The notes under the pieces are model-generated. The model had not been told where the DNA came from. It did no database searches and saw nothing but the letters and a program-made list of their open reading frames with translations. A stretch of 64,000 nt of DNA from Dermanyssus gallinae (lineage: Eukaryota; Arthropoda; Arachnida; Mesostigmata; Dermanyssidae), in the NCBI GenBank assembly GCA_003439945.1, contig QVRM01002216.1, forward strand, positions 248,001 through 312,000, given 5' to 3'. Position numbers and translations under genes: made by a program. Of this stretch, positions 12,030 to 33,164 are shown one piece after another. Numbering within the stretch: the first letter of the stretch is position 1; every line of letters starts with the position of its first letter.

Positions 12030-12759
12030 GTATGTTCTACACCTGTTCGCATCAGGTAGCTATAGATCATATTGTGTAGATGTACGTATATATATATATA
12101 TATATATATATATGTTTGTGTGCGTGTGTATTTAAATGTACTATATAGCTTCAGGCCATTCATACGGAAAGCACACACTGCTTAAGGCATTGCGAGACGG
12201 TGACACTGTAGTATGGTGGTCACAGGTGGCATTCCGTCAAGAATAAGGGCCAGCGAGTTCTGGTGTTCCCGCCGGGTCGTGTTGTTAATATTGATATCGT
12301 ACACACCGGAGTCATCGACGCGAATGTCTCCATGGCTCGAGACAGCCTCTGTGCCAACTCAAGGGGCCAGCAGGCAGGAGGTGTTGTCAACAGGTGCAAC
12401 GATGTCTGCAGTTTAACAAAAGTTGCCAACGAATGTTCCCGTGAAGCATTTCTTCAGCTGCAGCTCAAGTCGTTTACGATACGACGGGTGGTGACACATA
12501 TAGATTCACCAATTCTTTTGGTTGTTGTTGCTGTCGTTGTTGACGGCATTGTTGTTGTTGTTGTCGCCGTCGTGCCTGGTGTTAGTGGAACATTGTCAAC
12601 ATCTCCATAGTATGGAGCACAATAAATCAAGTAAGTTGCGACCGCACCGGTTCTTCGGACTCAGTCCATTGAACAGATTCGTCTGACTGCCCCGATCACC
12701 AGCGTCCGCCTGCTGGAGTACCTCGTCCTCTCTTCAGTACAAGTCACTCAACGAGCGAG

Positions 12760-21199
<8,440 letters not shown>

Positions 21200-21591
21200 T
21201 TTGAAGCGCTGCCGTGCAGGGAACAACACGTCACTCGATGGGGGATCAAGGAACTCACTGCTCCCGTTTGTTCGCTTACTCTTGCTCTCTCCCTCCCTTC
21301 GTACAAGTCGTCGCGCAGCATAAAGGAGGATATTTTTACTAAGGTGATGTTTTGTTATATGTATCGACGACGAATGATAATTGTACTGTACATACAACAG
21401 CAAGTAGTTGTTGAATATTGAGCGAGAAATCTCTTTTTGGCGATACACCACTTCCACTTTTCGGTTACGCCTCTCGATGTGTCATTTTCTCTTCACTTTT
21501 CTGGCGGACCATACAGCTTGGTGAGAGTCGATACGCGAGACCATCAATGTTGCCAACCCAATGTTTTTGATAGCTGTCGGTGTTGTACAAT

Positions 21592-21658
<67 letters not shown>

Positions 21659-22663
21659 TATGTAATTATACATACAGATATAATTATATTTTTTACGTAT
21701 GTGGTATTGGTAGCACAAAAAAATTTCCGCTGCTGCAGTTTTAAGTTGAACGGCTATTCCGTACGAATACCTCAATCATTGCTTGTGAGCCTACGCACGG
21801 AGCGTCACCTTTCTTTTCGTACATCACTTTCTAGCAGCACAGTAACAGAAGCGTTTCGTCGTTACAGAATCGTTTCTCGTGTTATTTAGAAGCGACTAGT
21901 CGTCCCCACATAAGATCAAAATGGAAGTGATCATGAAAATGAGCTCGCAACATGTCGTAATGGACAAACATATCGCAGGTCACTGTCAAGAAGTAGGTGT
22001 GAACTGGCGAGGTGCCTCTATGTGGTTGCGTTATCACTTGTGCGTAGGCTTACTGCTACTGTAACCATAACTATATATTTGTATGCCCCATTGCGTCTCG
22101 GAATGTAGGCCAAAAGAAATATAAGCCTTACATACAATGGTCCAGATATGTACAGTCGACTCTCTTATGAGTTATTCAGTGAGATCATGCACGTGCGAGT
22201 TGTCTTCTTGAGACCGCATCCAACGTAAATACTATATGTTCACTCTGTTAAACAACTGACACTTAGAGTAATGTTTTACATCCAACGATGGTGACGATAC
22301 ACATTTATATATATATATGCCCTTTTTTTTCAATTTGATTAAAGGATTTGACCTTATCTACTATGGCCTGTCAGGTTCCAGGTTTTTAAGCGATGTCTTC
22401 ACCTTTTGTCACCTAATTTAGTGCCACAAATCACCTAAACTTCAAACCGTCGAAATCCAAGACAGATCGGACTTCGTAACTCCTAACGAGCATATTTAAA
22501 GGGACACGAAGGTAGCAATTCGGCGTAGACAACGGGTTTCTGGGTTTCTAAAACAATCCCCAGTTCGCCCTGGACTCACTTGTACAGGAATAGAAGTAGT
22601 AGAGAGTTGCCACATGAAAACAAGCTTGGCCATACCAGAAAGGTTTCAAAGTCTTTCTAGTTG

Positions 22664-22700
<37 letters not shown>

Positions 22701-24877
22701 GACAAAAACAAATCTAAGGTCATGTTACAATCCCTAAATTGGGAGGGCCACTAATATTGTCACCATCAACAACCCAAAAACAGTTCGTTTTCTACAGCAT
22801 ATCATGCCTGAGCCGATTCTATCTCTCAGAGATATTAGCTGTGATAACAAAAAGCCCGATAACATATATCTCGTTCAACTATTATTGTCTTCGGTTTAGT
22901 CGTAGATCCTGAACCGTAGAATATTTCACTGTTGCTTGGCTGCGTATGTCTCCGCTTACCTATATCGTTGTAATATACGTTCATGTGCGAATGATAGCGA
23001 CTAATGTGTCAACGAACTGATCGATATATATATATATATATATATACATATACCAACGATCACTTCAAAAGCACCCTGGCACTAACTGTATGTATGAGCT
23101 ACAGACCCAGCATATCCCAATAGTCCATAAACGCAAATACGAGGGGCGGAGAAATGCTCATCTGGATGGAAATCTGTTAAACGTACGCTGTTGAGCGGAG
23201 CGCTTAGATATTTTTGGCCTCCTCGTTCCTGCGGACGATCGCTACAGCGCTGCATTGGTCTGCACACCTGTATGGAAATTCGGACAGCAATGGGCAGCCT
23301 CACCAAAGTCAAATTTACAATCTAAAAGAACCGCACACTTACGGGATGAAATGAGAAGTACAGGCCTCTATAAAACTTGGCCAACCAAAGGATCTTTTTC
23401 AATAGGAAATTGGCTAAGACTCACACCCAGCGATGACGCGTTCCGTTTTCGAATGTCGGTTAGAGGTGACGTGCTTTGACAATTGGTATATGTGTTCCGG
23501 CGTAAGTGTGAGCATCAAGCAACTGCCGTCGCGGACTGGCGTCGTCGACAAGAAAAAACTTCTTTTAAACTACAAAAGGCCGGGCCCCTGGCAAACCAAG
23601 AGTTCAGCACCGCTGTTTCGGGAACTGTGGTAGTGGTTGCTTGCTAGCTAATGAGCTAAATGCCCTTCTACCTATCGTCGTTAATATATTTGCGAACGAA
23701 ACTACACGTTCACGAGCTGTATGAAATACTCTGGAGTAAACAAATAGTTTTTGTCGACTCAATTAGATAGAATAATTATTATGAAAATGAACATATAGTT
23801 CATGAAGCCTTTTCGCCGGTGTTATTGATGCAACGCTCCATATGACTACCGACCGTTATTAATAGGATTCGATAACCTGTGGAACGATGTTAAGACAAAT
23901 AGTGCTTAAATGCATATCTTGTTGGCACTGCTGTAACGTATTGTTAACGCTTTAATGTCATTTGTGAATAAACACCACAAGCAGGTGAAGTGTGAACAGG
24001 TGTTACACTGAGTAAATAAAAAAAACACTCGAGGTAAATCTTCTCAAACTAATATTCCTCACATTTGTTGAGCATTTATTTTTTTTATCATACTTACTAT
24101 GATTATTTTCGTCTTCCGGCGTCAGATGTTAGACTGGATTTCATATCACTTTTAACAGCAGCATCATCATCGTTGTAAATACTAGTTGTATGATGTTCAA
24201 TGTTTTTCATTTCCTCCTCTATACGGCCAAACGATTCTCATTAGCACCTACGGCGCGTTCTCGTGCCGAAGGGCAGTTTGTTTAAACCAAATTTAACGAC
24301 AGTACAATCAAGAAGCAAGATTTAACAACAGTTGACTACACTTTACACAATGAAGTTCCTTTCACATACGGCATGTATAAACTAAAAATAAACTTAACCT
24401 GCTAATGATATGGGCCGTCATGTGGGCAGTCTTGTTCACAAGAGACCCTTCGACGGTTTGCAACAAAAGGCATAGAATAGTCTGCATGCGTCTGTATGTG
24501 GAAGGCCTTCGTCGACGACATTCACTACCTTCTTTGGCCGGCAATGGCAACCTACCTATACACGAGACCATTTTGGCCACATTTCCGCAAACAAGCTCAC
24601 GTCAGACATAGCTGACGTGACTTGAAAGAGCTCCTGGCCACTACACCACCTTGGCCGACACTATCTACCGTAAATTCCCTCTTCTGCTTAATATTGTTCG
24701 TTATTTCCATTTTGAACAAGCGTCCTCCAGAGCTTATATCTGCTCGGAAAGCGGACGCGTACACATTGGAGATTGCTCGCCGTCATTCTCTTTTGGCCCT
24801 GTGGCTTGGCCCCAGGGCCTATGTTAATTAACTGGTCATTGACGAAGCTGGACTACCTACTCAGACACGTTCACTAG
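21200..24877. other. Convergent intergenic space between SLC29A4 and BUB3
   Basis: It holds the 3' UTRs of two converging genes. It contains a 61-bp (TA)n at 21596-21656, others near 22667-22699 and 23024-23047, and no recognisable exon. A plus-strand AATAAA is at 23967-23972. On the minus strand, the complement of ATTTATT near 24075 offers an AATAAA for BUB3. Both are about 0.8-2.8 kb from the stop codons, so neither assignment is firm. Confidence 0.4.
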
Positions 24878-26583
24878 TTACTTGGGCTTGGTCTCCGGAT
24901 CGGTGACATGCCGAATAAAGATCTGATCGGGCGGTTGCTCTTGGTTGGGTTCGAGTCGGTACTCGTGCATGAAGCTCGACGCGATAGCCAGGGCGCTGCC
25001 GTCGGGCGAGAACGCGAGCGACGCGATCGACGTCGGAAACTTATGGAACTGGCATAGTCGTTTCTTGTTACGTCCGTCCCACACGTTCACAAAACCATCG
25101 CTGCCGCCCGTCGCAAAAGTTCCGTGAATCATATGGAACGCGATGGCGTTTACCGGATAGATGTGCTCAACCTTCGTCACCGGATCTTTCATCCTGAAAA
25201 TCAGTCGCACACGCAAACACACACACACACAGGTGCACATTGGTGAAATTTTGAGGAGAAAAAACAATGCAAAATGAGTTATTGTGATACACAAAAATAA
25301 AAAAGATGCACCACAAAGAACCGTGTTGCCATTGCAAACGACTCGTAGCTAGACATATCGGTTCCTATCTACCCGCCCGACAAACTAACCATCGCAAGAG
25401 ACCAACCACGGCATTTTAAATAATGGCCCACACAACTGCACACAGATATCACCGGTTGTAGTTTTGGCCCGATATTTATTATTTAGAATACAAGTTATTT
25501 CCAACCGGTTGTATACGCACCTAAAACAAAAACAAATAAGGAGGTTGTTTTTAAATGTATACGCACCTGTGACATTTAAAGGCGTATTTCTTCTTCTGAG
25601 CCTCTGGAGATGGGTCTAAGTACTCAACAGCAACTCGTCCCTCAATCGACGAAAGTACATAGCCGGTCTTATCAGGAAATGCTTTAATCGCACGAGTTTG
25701 GAACTTAAGGGACGAATCTCGCTTTTGCAACACAAACGCCATATTTCTCAGGTCCCAGATTAGCACCTGAAATAGATGTAGTAAACCGTCATTAAATAGG
25801 TGCCTCCATTTAATCTACTCCGGAATCGGAGTAATCATAATTTTTTGTTCTCATCATTGCAAAGAGGTAAGGTTGAGAATCAATTGCACAGATTCAAACA
25901 ACACAATTTTTATTATATATGCATTTAGAGAAAAAAAGACGGGTAAAAGCCGTTAGTCAGAAAAAGCAAGTAGGATCGGCGCCAAGATTACCACCAACTG
26001 AGTTGTTAAGCAAAGGAAAGCGCTTCAATGGGGATTTAAGTATTACAACCTTTCGGTTTGCTGTTCCCACGATGATTCGTTCTCCAGCGATGGCTACCGC
26101 GTAGACCCTGTTGTCCTGCGTATGGGAGCTGACCGCCCCGACTGGCCGCCGCGCGTCCCATAGCTTGACGGCTCCATCCCATCCTCCGGAAACTACCAAC
26201 GACACGTCTGACGCATACTCAATGCAACTGTTTATGGATTAATTAAAAAAGTAGACAAAGACGAGATTCTTTGAGTTCCAATTCAGCCTCCTACTGCTTC
26301 GATGCTCAAATACGCGTATGCCATATTGAAGACGCAGTTTTACTACAACTATAAATCAGACCACACAAGGCTCACTTCGGAGTCTAAAAATGAACTTCAT
26401 GTGTCAGTAAAAGGCTTTTGCAGTTAACTTTTCACTTTAACTGAAGTCTTCGTACTTCATAGGTAGAAGTTCTCACGCTACCGTCTCGCATGCCTCCTGT
26501 ATATCCGCTCTCCGAGAAATGTGACCAGATACAGCTAACGCATATTCAAAATAATAAAGAAAAAATTAGACAAGCAAGTAGTA

Positions 26584-26618
<35 letters not shown>

Positions 26619-26719
26619 ACGAGATAGAGTAATATTCCCAGTGCACACGCTCTTAGGAGACAATTGTCGCTCCATCTGTATTCCTAATAAATTAAATATC
26701 TTATAGAAAATATTTTAAA

Positions 26720-26772
<53 letters not shown>

Positions 26773-27491
26773 CACTTTCATACGTAATCTATTTGTACTA
26801 ATCGTGCTAACCATGGCACCTGCAGTAGTAACAGAGCGACCACAAAATGTCTGTTTAGCACACTTGGTATACATGGATTACGTATGAAAGTAGAGTGAGA
26901 CGATCCTTCGTCAAATAAATATATATACATCCTACCGCACGGTGTCATCATGGGAGCCCGCCTTGAGCTCGGTTCCTTGGTTAACGTCGAAAAGACGTAC
27001 GCCTCCATCCGATCCAGCACTCCAGACGTGGCTGCTGCCCTAAAGAAGCCAGAACATCCGTCCGCTGTTAATTGAGACATAGCGCACACAGACCCAGATG
27101 CACTGACAAAAAAAAAATAGCCCATGCTGCAACTGGTCAAAACTGAACGCCACGAAGCCAGACTTTTCCGCCACGGTGATTGTGAACAATGCCTTTCAGT
27201 TCGGTAAAACACATATCTAACACAATGCAAAAAAAAAAAAATATATATATATATACGTACCTGAAAGCATGTGTCGAGTACAGGTGAGCCGTGCTCAAAC
27301 TTCGCTCGAACACGGGTATCACCATGTATATCGTAAAGGCGTACGAAACCGTCCCAAGACGAGGCAACGAGGAACTGGTTTGAGGTTTGGCCAAATTTCA
27401 CAGCCGATATTCCGTCAGTTGGAGGATCTCGAAGCAGGACTTCATTTGAGGAGGCCGTCGTACCAACGGTATCGCCGCCTGAATACGTCAT
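24878..27491 (-). CDS. BUB3: Mitotic checkpoint protein BUB3 (WD40 repeat)
   Basis: BUB3 is a seven-bladed WD40 propeller that binds the GLEBS motifs of BUB1 and BUBR1 and recruits them to phosphorylated KNL1 at kinetochores. Minus-strand exons: 27491-27261, 27039-26936, 26227-26050, 25766-25567 and 25193-24878 (stop). Phases agree and the total is 1029 bases (342 residues; human 328). Conserved segments are DGISAVKFG...[15 protein letters not shown] (blade 1, residues ~26-54), [119 protein letters not shown] and the terminal [14 protein letters not shown]. The N-terminus has about 14 extra residues ([14 protein letters not shown]) before the conserved SNE. Introns are short and hold TA arrays and a small inverted-repeat insert. 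Confidence 0.97.
26619..26695. repeat. ~75-bp dispersed repeat, copy 1 (BUB3 intron 2)
   Basis: ACGAGATAGAGTAATAT...CAGTGCACACG...GGAGACAATTGT...CTAATAAAT matches 42287-42363 with about a dozen differences. It is preceded directly by a (TA)n tract and followed by another within 30 bases. Confidence 0.85.
26725..26769. repeat. (TA)n microsatellite in BUB3 intron 2
   Basis: About 45 bases of TA between the dispersed repeat and a 16-bp inverted-repeat pair. Confidence 0.93.
26774..26891. mobile_element. 118-bp segment bounded by perfect 16-bp inverted repeats
   Basis: The left arm ACTTTCATACGTAATC (26774-26789) is exactly repeated in reverse complement at 26876-26891. Size and terminal repeats fit a miniature inverted-repeat element. 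No target-site duplication is clear because the left flank is a TA array. Confidence 0.5.
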
Positions 27492-29969
27492 GGCTCTTTG
27501 AGGTTTCTAAGTGGGTGAGCGAAAATCTGAAACAAAACAACAGACGATTTGAATTGACGCCAGCAAAACGGCCATGCGCTTTCACCTATATACGAATGGG
27601 TGCTGCTTTTTAGGTCATACTTACGTGCAAAACTAGTGCTAATTCTATAACTTGTCTTCCTGCGACCTGTCTAAACAGAACAACTTGGCACTGGTACGAG
27701 ACAACGGGATCGCTCGCTAACCTATAACAGTATCACCTCAACCTTTGGTGTGAAACTGCGAACGAAATAGATACGCCAGCGCCGCGCATACCATGAGCCG
27801 GTGTTTACGCAATATGAATTATGATCAACTTCACAATCGTGAATAATAATCGGCACAATAATATGCATCTCGCCCATATAACTCGTCGCCTAGTCTGCCT
27901 GACGCATGCTTCGAAATTGTGCATACGTATACGGTCCTAACCCAAATACACCCCATATATGTGCCACAGTGGAGAGCTTTCAAAACATGCAGTGTCAATT
28001 GGACTCAACAAGAAGAGGAAGAACAGCTGTCGCGACATGCAGAATATCAGTTTCTTTCACCAAAAGAATGTCTGGACACAAGTCGGCCTCGACAAGAAAT
28101 AAGCGCACACAGTTATTACAACATCACACTCTGCACCGAGGTGAACTGTCATCGATATCGGGTCTCCACCATATATAAAGCCATACATATATCTGCAGCT
28201 GCATACACCATATAACGAGCGTCATCGAGGAACATCATAGCCTGACACGCAGTAGTACAGTTGCTAAGGTACGCTGTTAAATTGAATGATGAAAATCGAT
28301 GATACTTGATCTAAAATAAAAATTTACACACATACGTGCCCCTAGAATACCGAATGATTACAGTGGTAGTCGAATGACTAAAGGTTAGCAGATGGTAGTA
28401 TAAGCTCACTCCTGGTTCGTTCAATTCAATGAGAAGAGAGAGAGAGATCAAAGAGAGAGAGAGAGAGAACACAATGAGCAAAAGAAAACGTTCTATATAC
28501 AGTCATTTATAGAAGGCAGAGCGATGCGCGCGTTAGCAGCGGTGCCAATTTTTCTCGTTTTGGGGGACGCCTGGGGACCGCGCGTCCCTAGGCGGCGTCG
28601 TCAGATCGAATAGCTAATGATAGTGGTCGTAAACTGTCGTTGAAATCTTATAGTACTAGTACTATTATTAAACACAAGTACTAGGGTGACATTATATTAA
28701 ATAAATTGCAGTAATGGCGCTAGTTCAAGGAGTCGCCGCTGCAGTGTTGACAACGATCGGCCAAGCAGGAGAACTGTCGTTATATTTTTTGTTGTTGTTG
28801 TTGTTTTTGTTGTCGTTGTCGCTGTCGACATTTTTCTTTTTGGTCTGTGGTTTCAATGATGCTATTGGCGGTGGTATGGCAGGTGACTGCCATCTGAGTG
28901 CACTGCAAAGTGAGGAAAAACTCACCGACGATGCTAAGCAGATGGTATCCGTAGGCTCAGTCCTGGGGTGCGGGAGGTGCTCTCCCAGCAACCTGCCTTA
29001 ACACACGAGTAACACGAATGACGGCCTCACACTGTACCGATTGCGACAACAACAACAACAACAACAGCAGCAACAGCAGCAACAGCTTCTGTAACAACAG
29101 CAACAATAAGAAGCACAGCTCGATAACTCAAAGAACCGACTCGTACGAAACGTCCACCGTCTCGAGAGAGTTTAGTTAGCTAACAATAAGTTGACGCCGC
29201 TGCTCGTCTCTCGTGCTTGTAGTGCGTGTTGCGTGTATCTGCAGTACATAAAATTCACTACATTCATGCATGCATACATACAGATTGACAGACCAACCGT
29301 CGATCTGCGACAGTTGCTGCTAGAAACTTTGAATCGAACGCGTTCGCCTTATTGTTGTTGTTGTTGTCATCGGCGTTCGCGCCAGCGACCAAAGACAAAC
29401 AAACCCGACGATGGATTCGTCGATGGGTGAGTGAAACGCGGAACAACAAACAACAGAGGGCAGGCGGTCATTCCTGCTGACTATACACCTAAATGTATAT
29501 ATATATATATATATATAAATATATTCTGCACACACTATCAGACGAGTGCTAGTAAACAATATATTCATAAAATGTTATTATAATATTATATAACCTAAAA
29601 TTGAAAGCACAGAGCTCAAAGCTGCGTATAGCCAACTCTTAGCGTTGGCCGCGGGCGGACCGTTAAGTCGCGACGGATGGCGCATCGTCAGTTGACTTCG
29701 TCTGCTACGGCCAGCGCATTCGTCTGAAGGGTAATAGGCGGCGGGACAACAACCGCGACGGGTGCGCGGGCAGATTCAAAAGCGTCGGGCGTGGTAAAGG
29801 CGCGATAAAAAAGTTTCACACAATTATCGGAGACAAAGGGATACCTATGTTCTTCTAGAGAGAGAGGAAATTAACTAATATTTAGGCAGAGTATATATAA
29901 GAGCCTTTTCTTGTTGCAGTCTAGCGGCCTTGGACTTCTTACTTCAGTACCGCCTAATATTTATATATA
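27492..29969. other. Upstream flank of BUB3, no gene recognised
   Basis: This presumably contains the BUB3 promoter and 5' UTR (minus strand, just above 27491). It holds GA repeats near 28435-28470, GTT repeats near 28790-28830, CAA/CAG repeats near 29047-29105 and a (TA)n tract near 29497-29517. The frame at 28714-29001 has a hydrophobic Leu/Phe run created by GTT/TTG repeats and is not credible as a protein. Confidence 0.4.
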
Positions 29970-30854
29970 CAGGGTGTTGCAGAAATTTTTCATAATAGAA
30001 TATACAAATTGTAGAGCTCGTTAAAGCAAATATTTTTTCCAATGGAACATGGTCTCTGAGAAGTCTTGTTTCGGAGTGAGAGCGAAATTACTACAATTTG
30101 TGACACTAGTGTTTTTGCCCGACATAGGAGCATAAAATGTGCTGTTGCGAGACAACCAGTCCTCCTATACCGAAACTAAACACACTGTCGTGTTTGTGAC
30201 ACGAAAATTCTGCTTCTTCCGAAGAATATACAAGGCCGGTCAGAAGATGCGACACGGTCGTTTAGAAAAGAATTCGTCAAAAATGAAGTTTTTTATTAGC
30301 TTTCACGCCAAATACTTCAGAATCATAACCCTACGACCACCCACGTGTTCAAAGCTAACATATTTAGCAAATGCGCATTTCATGACGATCATTTTGGTAC
30401 CAAACTTACGGCAATGCGAGCTGTGGTTGCAGAGTAATTACGATTTTTCGGTGGGATGTCCAGATTAAGTGCATGAAAAATGACTGTGTGGCGACGTTCA
30501 CTACCGCCGACGTGTCGCGCGACAGCCGCAGCGCGTCATTTTCATGCACTTAATCTCGACATGTTCGCCGAAAAATCGTAATTACTCTGCAACCACAGCT
30601 CGCATTGAATCGCACAGAATTTTCTCACGAACCCGACAGTGTGTTTAGTTTCTGTATAGGAGGACTGGTTGTCTCGCAACAGCACATTTTATGCTCCTAT
30701 GTCGGGCAAAAACACTAGTGTCACAAATTGTAGTAATTTCGCTCTCACTCCGAAACAAGACTTCTCAGAGACCATGTTCCATTGGAAAAAATATTTGCTT
30801 TAACGAGCTCTACAATTTGTATATTCTATTATGAAAAATTTCTGCAACACCCTG
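29970..30854. mobile_element. 885-bp fold-back DNA transposon (long terminal inverted repeats)
   Basis: The ends are CAGGGTGTTGCAGAAA and its exact complement. The outer arms, 29970 to about 30200 and about 30630-30854, are reverse complements over about 215 bases with almost no mismatch. A second arm pair lies at about 30412-30483 and 30535-30606. The left arm carries about 190 extra bases (30213-30405) that the right arm lacks. The flanks are TATA on both sides, fitting a TA (Tc1/mariner-type) or TATA duplication. No transposase is encoded, so it is a non-autonomous fold-back or MITE-type element. The plus-strand frame at 30139-30468 is accidental. Confidence 0.93.
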
Positions 30855-31160
30855 TATATCCACCTATGCCTAACCTAGGCATCACGCAAGACGTTGCAAA
30901 CATTTAGTGTGTCCACCGTCATAACCATAATACAGCAGCAATAGACACGTAGTAGTTTTCTTCCTAAAGTGATTAGGATATTTACTGTACGACCTGAACC
31001 CACTGTTTCTGTCAAAACAATACTTTTGCTATACGAAGAATACTTCAGCTATGGTTGTAGCGTATGGGCCACTACTATTTTGTAACTCTCAGCTTACGCC
31101 TCAGAATATTAAGACACGCAATTCAATATAATAAATATCAACTCGGAATCAAATAAGGTT

Positions 31161-31961
31161 TTGATAAAACTTGATTTTAAAAATGCCTTTAATTCCCTCA
31201 GAAGAGATGCGATTCTCGACACTGTCAGATCAGACTTTCCAGCAATTTATTCCGCGGTCTATCAGATGTACAGAAGTCCATCCAATCTCTTTTGGGGGAA
31301 AGAGATAATACTATCCAAATGTGGGGTACAGCAAGGAGACCCTTGCGGCCCGGCTCTCTTCTGCCTGACAATTCGCCAACTGCTTTCCGCTCTAGAGTCG
31401 GAATTTAAGCCATGGTTCTTAGACGATGGAACGATTGGCGGTACTCTTGATTCCGCGCTTAGTGATGTGAAAAAGGTAATCGATTTTGGAGTCACCTCTG
31501 GACTGCAACTTAACGCGTCAAAGTGTGAGCTGCTCATTTTATCATCCGACAACGCTTTTCGTGACGAGTGCTTGCGCCGGGTGCAGAACCTGCTTCCTGA
31601 CATCAAGTTATGCACCGATGAAGACATCGAGCTTCTTGGAGCTCCCCTCACAATGGCCTCAGCAAAACTTGCCCTGAACAGGAAGTGCGAGCTTATGGAT
31701 CTCTGGTGTTCTAGGTTAGGATCCCTGGATGCGCACCCAGCACTATACTTAATGCGAACTAGTCTTTCGACACCAAGACTTATTTATATTCTCCGTTGCA
31801 CGGACGCGTCTGCCCAGAGAGGCATTTTACAACAATTTGACGAGAAGTTACGACAATGCGTGAAACAGGTGTTAAATTTGAATTTGGATGGAGTAAGTTG
31901 GGACCAGGCCTCCTTCCTACCTCAGCCGGAGGTCTGGGAATCCGTCGTGCAACGGATTTAG
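31161..31961 (+). pseudogene. Reverse transcriptase fragment of LINE copy A
   Basis: Open for 266 codons from within the palm domain. It has catalytic residues D (LDFKNAF) and DD (FLDDGT), and the thumb region down to LDGVSWDQASFLPQ. It stops by frameshift; the next matching segment (SAGGLGIRRATDLAQ, near 31935) lies in another frame. It lacks the N-terminal fingers and any DNA-binding zinc fingers. Confidence 0.85.
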
Positions 31962-32006
31962 CCCAAACCGCATTCTTGGGCTCAATCACTACGTTGCACG
32001 AGCTGA

Positions 32007-32906
32007 TTGTATCTATATCTCCTCCGAACGCCATTCCTAGAACGGCTTATGGAGTCCAAAAAGGAGGAATTCGCCGCCAGCCACCGCGTGGTGCTTGAGG
32101 ACACACGTCAGTGTACCTTGGACGCTTTCGTAGTCAAAGCCATTCAACAGAAAATCCTGGACAATACTGTCGATACACTTGGCAAAGCACGCCTTCTAGC
32201 AGCCTTCAATGAATCAAGCGCCAAATGGCTACAAGCCATTCCCTCGCCGCAGCTGGGGACGATGCTGGACAATACAACACTCCGCATCGTTTCTGGGCTG
32301 CGGCTAGGGGTGGCCGTTTGCGCGCCTCATGCTTGCTCCCTTTGCGACACACCGGTGTCGCCGAGGGGAGAGCATGGCCTCAGCTGTTCTAGAAGCTGCG
32401 GAAGACATTCGCGCCACGCCGCTCTTAACGAAGTTATTTCAAAGGCGCTGCAGTCCGCTAACGTGCCCTGCAGAAAAGAGCCAGTCGGTCTGGCAACGGA
32501 CTCAGCCCTACGGCCAGACGGGATGACCCTGGTTCCCTGGTCCTCCGGAAAGGCCCTTTTGTGGGACGCAACCGTGTGGGACACACTGGCGCCATCTTAC
32601 AGGGATCGAGCCTCAAGATCAGCAGGCGCTGTTGCTAATTTAGCGGAGCAGCGAAAAAGTTGGAAGTATCGCGAGTTGGAGGCAACCTTTATAGTACAGC
32701 CAGTTGCGATAGAAACAATGGGGGTCATGGGCGAATCTACAGTAAGTTTCCTGAGAGAAATTGGGAAAAGAGCGGCAAGTGAGAAGGATGAAAAAAGGGC
32801 GGGAGAATTTCTGCTGCAGAGAATATCCATTGAAGTGCAACGTGGAAATGCGGCCGCGGTGCTAGGCTCGCTGCCCTCAGGCAGTGGTTTACTGGGGTTG
32901 ACCTAA
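32007..32906 (+). pseudogene. C-terminal (linker, zinc knuckle, endonuclease-like) part of LINE copy A
   Basis: A 299-codon frame. Recognisable stretches are GLRLGVAVC, a C-x2-C-x8-H-x4-C cluster, SRSCGRHSRHAALNEVI, the RPDG...LLWDATV core, and a terminal RISIEVQRGNAAAVLG shared with copy B. The true frame begins after a frameshift around 32030; the first residues listed from 32007 are not aligned to copy B. Confidence 0.8.
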
Positions 32907-33164
32907 TTTTGTAATATAAGTGTACTGCGTATAATACAAATAAATAAATAATTTTATATTAAAAAAAAAATATATATATAATAAATATGTACCATTAAAC
33001 GATTAGAAGATAAGCTCTCATCTATCAGCTTCTAATATGGAATTTAATGAATGCAAAGTGGTGTCTCTGGATGCGAGACTCATTGCAGTACTCGTCCAGC
33101 TGAGTCTACATCCCCTAGCTGACTTGGCGTAACACAGCAACGTTACAATATGTTTATAATCATA

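Larger units (their letters stand above)
31107..32990 (+). mobile_element. 5'-truncated LINE with YLDDG-type RT and restriction-like endonuclease, copy A
   Basis: The reverse transcriptase starts at motif A (LDFKNAFNSLRRD, about 31170), followed by motif B GVQQGDPCGPALF (31324-31362) and motif C FLDDGTIGG (about 31417-31443). The C-terminal half carries a Cys/His cluster (CSLCDTPVSPRGEHGLSC, about 32337-32391) and RPDGMTLVPWSSGKALLWDATV (about 32512-32577). I read the latter as the PD..D core of a restriction-like endonuclease by comparison with R2/R4-type LINEs. The frame is broken twice, near 31930-32030. The 3' end is TAAATAAATAAT followed by A(10) and (TA)n. It is a pseudogene copy of the element at 36.1-37.9 kb. 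Confidence 0.85.

Noticed and set aside
28714..29001. Possible small membrane protein
   Set aside because: The hydrophobic run comes from TTG/GTT repeats. There is no family resemblance, and the antisense frame (28725-28991) is equally open.
30139..30468. 109-codon frame inside the fold-back element
   Set aside because: It crosses from outer arm to left-only segment to inner arm, has no transposase motif and is not preserved in the opposite arm.
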